Shown here piece by piece: positions 6,260-9,876 of a stretch of 9,876 nt of DNA. Position numbers and translations under genes: made by a program. The stretch is from Pseudomonadota bacterium (GTDB lineage: Bacteria > Pseudomonadota > Gammaproteobacteria > Burkholderiales > Rhodocyclaceae), in contig JAEWVQ010000262.1 of the NCBI GenBank assembly GCA_023459095.1, positions 1-9,876 on the forward strand, written 5' to 3'. How positions within the stretch are numbered: the stretch's first letter is position 1; every line of letters begins with the position of its first letter. The notes beneath the pieces were generated by a model. The model made no database searches. It was not told the DNA's origin and saw nothing but the letters and a program-made list of their open reading frames with translations.

Positions 6260-7780
6260 TCAGTTCTCCGGCGTCAGCAGCGACAGGCCCAGCTTCGCGC
6301 GCCGGATCAGCCACGGGCTGGGACGGTAGCGCGGGTCGCGGTAGTAAGCGTGCATGCGGTCGAGGATGGCGAGTACGCGCGCCGGCCCCAGACGGTCGCC
6401 CATGGCGAGCGGACCGGCGGGATACCCCAGACCCAGACGCACCGCGGTGTCGATGTCGTCGGGGCTGGCGACGCGCTGCTGGGCGATGTCGCAGCCGAGA
6501 TTCACCACCATCGCCAGCACGCGCTGGGTGACGAAGCCCGGGCTGTCGTGGATCACCGACACCGCCACGCCGTCGGCGGCGAACAGGCCGTGGGCGGCGT
6601 CGCGGAACGCGGGCGCGGTCACCGGCGTGGTCATCAGCGTGCGGCGGCGGTCGAGCGCGGGCAGCACGTCGATGCCCACGGTGCGCGCCGGGTCCAGCCC
6701 TGCGGCCAGGCACACCGAGGTGACGTCCTCGCCGAGCGGCGCGACCACGCACAGCGCGTCGTCGGCGGGATGTTCGCCGTCGTCGACCACGCCGCCCAGG
6801 CGCTGGACGAGCGCGCGCAGCTCCGCCACGGTGTCGGCGGTGGCGCCGCCGATCCACACCCGCGCCGGACGCGCGGCGGGCACCGGCGCCTCGGCCGGGA
6901 CCTCGGCGACGCCGTCGCGATAGACGTAGAAGCCCTCCCCGCTCTTGCGCCCGAGCAGGCCGGCGGCCAGGCGCTGGCGCGTGATCGGCGACGGCCGGTA
7001 GCGCGGCTCCTGGTAGTACTGGCCGTGGATCGACTCCATGACCGGATGCGACACGTCGAGCCCGGTGAGGTCGAGCAGTTCGCACGGCCCCATGCGGAAA
7101 CCGGCGGCCTCGCGCAGGATGCGGTCGAGCGTGGGGACGTCGGCGATGCCTTCGCCGAGGATGCGCAGGCCTTCGGTCAGATAGGCGCGCCCGGCATGAT
7201 TGACGATGAAGCCCGGGGTGTCCTGCGCGCGCACCGGCGCGTGGCCCATGCGCCGGGCGAGCGCAACCAGGCGCTCGCACACCGCCGGCGCGGTGCGCGC
7301 GCCGGCGATGACCTCGACGATCTTCATCAGCGGCACCGGGCTGAAGAAGTGGAAGCCGGCGACGCGCTGCGGATGCGCGCAGGCGGCGGCGATCGCGGTC
7401 ACCGACAGCGAGGAGGTGTTGGTGGCGAGGATGCAGTCGGGGCGCACCACCTTCTCCAGCTCGGCGAGCAGGCCGCGCTTGGCGTCGAGGTTCTCGACGA
7501 TGGCCTCGACCACGACGTCGCAGCCCTCCAGCTCGGCGAGCGTGGCCGCCGCGCGCAGGCGCGCGCGCGCCGCCGCGGCGGCGTCCGCGCCGAGCTTGGC
7601 CTTCGCCACCAGCTTGTCGAACATGCCGGCGATCGAGTCGATGGCCTCGGCCGGCGCCTCCGCGCGGGTGTCGTAGAGGCGGACTTCCAGCCCGCCGAGC
7701 GCGGCGATCTGCGCGATGCCGCGCCCCATCAGGCCGGCACCGATGATGCCGATGCAACGATCCTGCGTGTCGCTACTCAT
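6260..7780 (-). CDS. 3-hydroxyacyl-CoA dehydrogenase, two-domain PaaH-like
   Basis: A 506-residue NAD-dependent enzyme oxidising 3-hydroxyacyl-CoA to 3-oxoacyl-CoA. The N-terminal Rossmann fold has GIIGAGLMGRGIAQ (11-24) and an acidic residue after the second strand (YD, 36-37) that fits NAD. Catalytic residues are recognisable: H144 in AGFHFFSPVPLMKIVEV with E156 in the same motif, and N194 in DTPGFIVNHAGRAY; S123 lies in ATNTSSLS. A 3HCDH C-terminal domain (about 189-286) is followed by a second copy (about 413-502), giving the roughly 500-residue layout of the PaaH/3-hydroxyadipyl-CoA dehydrogenase type. The start ATG has GGAG eight bases upstream. It follows the hydratase gene across a 91-base gap holding a terminator. 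The substrate is probably a CoA thioester from ring-opened aromatic acids (inference); 3-hydroxybutyryl-CoA is an alternative. Confidence 0.92.
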   Translation of the reverse strand: MSSDTQDRCIGIIGAGLMGRGIAQIAALGGLEVRLYDTRAEAPAEAIDSIAGMFDKLVAKAKLGADAAAAARARLRAAATLAELEGCDVVVEAIVENLDAKRGLLAELEKVVRPDCILATNTSSLSVTAIAAACAHPQRVAGFHFFSPVPLMKIVEVIAGARTAPAVCERLVALARRMGHAPVRAQDTPGFIVNHAGRAYLTEGLRILGEGIADVPTLDRILREAAGFRMGPCELLDLTGLDVSHPVMESIHGQYYQEPRYRPSPITRQRLAAGLLGRKSGEGFYVYRDGVAEVPAEAPVPAARPARVWIGGATADTVAELRALVQRLGGVVDDGEHPADDALCVVAPLGEDVTSVCLAAGLDPARTVGIDVLPALDRRRTLMTTPVTAPAFRDAAHGLFAADGVAVSVIHDSPGFVTQRVLAMVVNLGCDIAQQRVASPDDIDTAVRLGLGYPAGPLAMGDRLGPARVLAILDRMHAYYRDPRYRPSPWLIRRAKLGLSLLTPEN

Positions 7781-7829
7781 GTCTTCCACTCCAGAAAAAT
7801 CGATTCGGGGTTCAACCGCCGGTGGACAC

Positions 7830-7855
7830 AAAAACGGCGGACCTGCGTCCGCCGT
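7830..7855 (-). terminator. Intrinsic (rho-independent) terminator after the enoyl-CoA hydratase gene
   Basis: ACGGCGGAC (7834-7842) and GTCCGCCGT (7847-7855) form a perfect 9-bp GC-rich stem with a 4-base loop. Read on the minus strand, the stem runs directly into TTTTT (7834-7830). It begins 16 bases after the hydratase stop. Stem, tight loop and T-run fit a textbook intrinsic terminator, yet it sits between two genes of the same pathway and orientation. Confidence 0.85.
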
Positions 7856-7871
7856 CTGCGTGCGGGGACGC

Positions 7872-8666
<795 letters not shown>

Positions 8667-8693
8667 CTGTCACCTCTGGTCTCGTGTGGATCG

Positions 8694-8713
8694 CGGCCCG
8701 CCGCAGCGGGCCG
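8694..8713 (-). other. Hairpin between RidA and hydratase genes
   Basis: CGGCCCGC (8694-8701) and GCGGGCCG (8706-8713) form a perfect 8-bp GC stem with a 4-base loop. No T-run follows on the minus strand. The stem ends 27 bases before the hydratase start, so it lies in that gene's leader and is better read as a stability, processing or pausing element than as a terminator. The rest of the 126-base gap holds a weaker CCCCG/CGGGG dyad (8736-8758) and an 8-base direct repeat just after the RidA stop. Confidence 0.45.
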
Positions 8714-8792
8714 GGGGGCCGATTCTTCCACAAGTCCCCGAGCGGAATTCACCCGGGGCTCATTCGGCACGCAGCCGGCGCTCCATCGGCGC

Positions 8793-9188
8793 TCAGTCGG
8801 GGATGACCGCGGTGACCTCGATCTCGACCTTGGCCTCTTCCTCGACCAGGTCGGCGACCTGGATCGCGGTCATCGCCGGAAAGTTCTTGCCCATCACTTC
8901 GCGATAGACCGCGCCGATCTCGCGCAGGCGGGCGACGTATTCCTTCTTGTCCTCGAGGTACCAGGTCATGCGCACGATGTGCTCCGGACCGCCGCCCGCG
9001 GCACGCACGACGTCGACCGAGTTCTTCAGCGCCTGGTGGATCTGCTGCACCAGGTCGTCGCTTTCGAACTTGCACTCGGCGTTCCAGCCGATCTGGCCGC
9101 CGACGTAGATCTGGCGGCCGCGCGCCTCGATGCCGTTGGAGTAGCCGCGGGGCTGGGCCCAGCCTTCGGGTTGCAGGATCTTGTTCAT
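8793..9188 (-). CDS. RidA-family (YjgF/YER057c/UK114) protein lacking the signature arginine
   Basis: A 131-residue protein of RidA length and fold. It shows YSNGIEARGRQIYVGGQIGW near the N-terminus, QALKNSVDVVRAAGG in the middle helix, and KVEIEVTAVIP at the end. Archetypal RidA hydrolyses reactive enamines/imines to ketones and ammonia, using an arginine in the motif PARSCVEV and a glutamate in KIEIEA. Here the first motif reads PAMTAIQV, so M106 replaces the arginine, while E122 is kept. Such arginine-less members belong to Rid subfamilies generally without the classic imine deaminase activity. The ATG overlaps the thioesterase stop (ATGA), with GGAG eight bases upstream, so the two are probably translationally coupled. 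In an aromatic CoA-thioester operon it may act on a pathway-specific enamine (inference). Family sure, reaction unknown. Confidence 0.9.
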   Translation of the reverse strand: MNKILQPEGWAQPRGYSNGIEARGRQIYVGGQIGWNAECKFESDDLVQQIHQALKNSVDVVRAAGGGPEHIVRMTWYLEDKKEYVARLREIGAVYREVMGKNFPAMTAIQVADLVEEEAKVEIEVTAVIPD

Positions 9189-9652
9189 CGTGTGTTCTCC
9201 ATGAAGCGCGTGATCGCCTGCCGGACGTCTTCCGGCCAGGGCTGCGCGCCGTGTGTTTCAAGTGAGGTGGCGACGATGACCTGTCGCGCACGCAGTCGTG
9301 TCTTGTCCTTTCCCCGCGCCTCGTGGCGCAGGATCAGCGAGGAGGTGCCGAGCTTTTCCACGGTGAGGTGAAAGCTCAGGGTTTCGCCGAACACCGACGG
9401 CGCAAGAAAACGGGTGTCGAGTTGAGCGGTCGGAGTGCCGGTGCGGCGCACCGTCACCAGTTCCGTCCAGGGACAACCGAGCGCTTCCAGCCAGTCCTCG
9501 ACCACGCTGTTGAGCATGCGCAGGTAGTTGGGAAAGAAGACGATGCCCGCCGGATCGCAGTCCTCGAAACGCACCTTGCGTTCGACGACGAATTCCGCCG
9601 CCTGCACTGCGGCCGGCTCAGGGTTCTCGTTAGGATTCTCGGTAGGCTGCAC
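9185..9652 (-). CDS. Acyl-CoA thioesterase, 4-hydroxybenzoyl-CoA thioesterase (hotdog) family
   Basis: A hotdog-fold thioesterase of about 155 residues, hydrolysing an acyl- or aroyl-CoA to acid and CoA. The motif FEDCDPAGIVFFPNYLRM contains the catalytic aspartate (D33), equivalent to Asp17 of the Pseudomonas 4-hydroxybenzoyl-CoA thioesterase, whose motif is GDCDPAGIV. LDTRFLAPSVFGETL and later strands fit the fold. I place the start at GTG (9652-9650), because GGGAG (complement of 9658-9662) sits five bases upstream. The longer frame from TTG at 9712 would translate an 11-bp hairpin into an Ala/Arg-rich leader and exceed the family's usual 130-150 residues. Its stop overlaps the RidA start by four bases. 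It may release CoA from dead-end or stalled intermediates, a role proposed for benzoyl-CoA thioesterase in Azoarcus. The substrate is not readable. Confidence 0.88.
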   Translation of the reverse strand: MQPTENPNENPEPAAVQAAEFVVERKVRFEDCDPAGIVFFPNYLRMLNSVVEDWLEALGCPWTELVTVRRTGTPTAQLDTRFLAPSVFGETLSFHLTVEKLGTSSLILRHEARGKDKTRLRARQVIVATSLETHGAQPWPEDVRQAITRFMENTR

Positions 9653-9657
9653 CCTTG

Positions 9658-9662
9658 CTCCC
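9658..9662 (-). promoter_or_regulatory. Ribosome binding site deciding the thioesterase start
   Basis: The minus strand reads GGGAG here, five bases before the GTG at 9652-9650. No comparable site precedes the TTG at 9712, so this favours the shorter protein. Confidence 0.65.
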
Positions 9663-9675
9663 GTGTCGATGTTGC

Positions 9676-9704
9676 GGGCCGCGCGCGCCGCTGGCGCGCG
9701 GCCC
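9676..9704 (-). other. Strong 11-bp hairpin between acyl-CoA dehydrogenase and thioesterase genes
   Basis: GGGCCGCGCGC (9676-9686) pairs perfectly with GCGCGCGGCCC (9694-9704) around a 7-base loop. It begins 11 bases after the acyl-CoA dehydrogenase stop and ends about 13 bases before the thioesterase ribosome binding site. No T-run follows on the minus strand. It is a terminator-like or mRNA-stabilising element that could lower expression of the genes downstream or protect the upstream message. Confidence 0.5.
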
Positions 9705-9715
9705 TTGTTCAAGGC

Positions 9716-9876
9716 TCAGTTGCTGAACGCGGCGATGCCGGTGATCGCGCGGCCCAGGATCAGCGCATGCACGTCGTGCGTGCCCTCGTAGGTATTGACC
9801 ACCTCCAGGTTCACCAGGTGGCGCGCCACGCAGAACTCGTCCGAGATGCCGTTGCCGCCCAGCATGTCGCGCGCCG
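9716..9876 (-). CDS. Acyl-CoA dehydrogenase, glutaryl-CoA dehydrogenase-like, C-terminal fragment
   Basis: The gene runs off the right edge; the last 53 or so residues are visible. They read RDMLGGNGISDEF, then ARHLVNLEVVNTYEGTHDV and HALILGRAITGIAAF. This tail is characteristic of the glutaryl-CoA dehydrogenase group of FAD acyl-CoA dehydrogenases. The glutamate of TYEGTHD is the catalytic base that removes the alpha proton (Glu370 in human GCDH). Members oxidise short CoA thioesters, often dicarboxylic, and may also decarboxylate glutaryl-CoA to crotonyl-CoA; the residues that would separate these activities are outside the window. As the first visible gene of the minus-strand series, it would supply the enoyl-CoA for the hydratase. 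The gene probably belongs to the same transcription unit, with a hairpin after its stop. Confidence 0.88.
   Translation of the reverse strand, partial: ARDMLGGNGISDEFCVARHLVNLEVVNTYEGTHDVHALILGRAITGIAAFSN

Overview
The window reads as chromosomal DNA of a high-GC proteobacterium. The gene content points to an aromatic-degrading betaproteobacterium of the Azoarcus/Thauera/Aromatoleum type (inference from pathway genes; no rRNA or other marker is present). Two unrelated blocks meet head to head near position 5209-5260.

Left block (1-5208), accessory and surface-related. It opens with the last 28 codons of a PIN-domain (VapC-like) toxin on the plus strand. Next, on the minus strand, is a complete two-partner-secretion outer-membrane transporter (TpsB; ShlB/FhaC/HecB family) with no secreted TpsA partner beside it. 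A 501-base divergent intergenic region, relatively AT-rich, separates it from a plus-strand pair: a small helix-turn-helix protein fused to an NBR1-type Ig-like domain, and a TonB-dependent receptor whose GTG start overlaps the regulator's stop codon (GTGA). The three genes look like a surface uptake/secretion module under a putative sensor-regulator. The transporter plus receptor pairing recalls HxuB/HxuC of haem-scavenging systems, but the substrate is not readable from the sequence.

Right block (5260-9876), all on the minus strand and read from right to left. The order is the C-terminus of a glutaryl-CoA-dehydrogenase-like acyl-CoA dehydrogenase, a 4-hydroxybenzoyl-CoA-type thioesterase, a RidA-family protein (ATGA overlap with the thioesterase), an enoyl-CoA hydratase, a two-domain 3-hydroxyacyl-CoA dehydrogenase, and a PhnD-type periplasmic binding protein. 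Three beta-oxidation enzymes with a RidA ('translation inhibitor') protein and an ABC binding protein match the composition I recall for the aerobic 2-aminobenzoyl-CoA (anthranilate) operon of Azoarcus evansii. The diagnostic ligase and monooxygenase/reductase genes would lie beyond the right edge, so this is inference. The main alternative is a glutaryl-CoA to acetoacetyl-CoA lower pathway.

Two features of the right block stand out. The RidA protein lacks the arginine that defines imine-deaminating RidA. Every non-overlapping gap between its genes holds a strong hairpin, and the one between hydratase and dehydrogenase is a textbook intrinsic terminator. This suggests graded or segmented expression of the operon.
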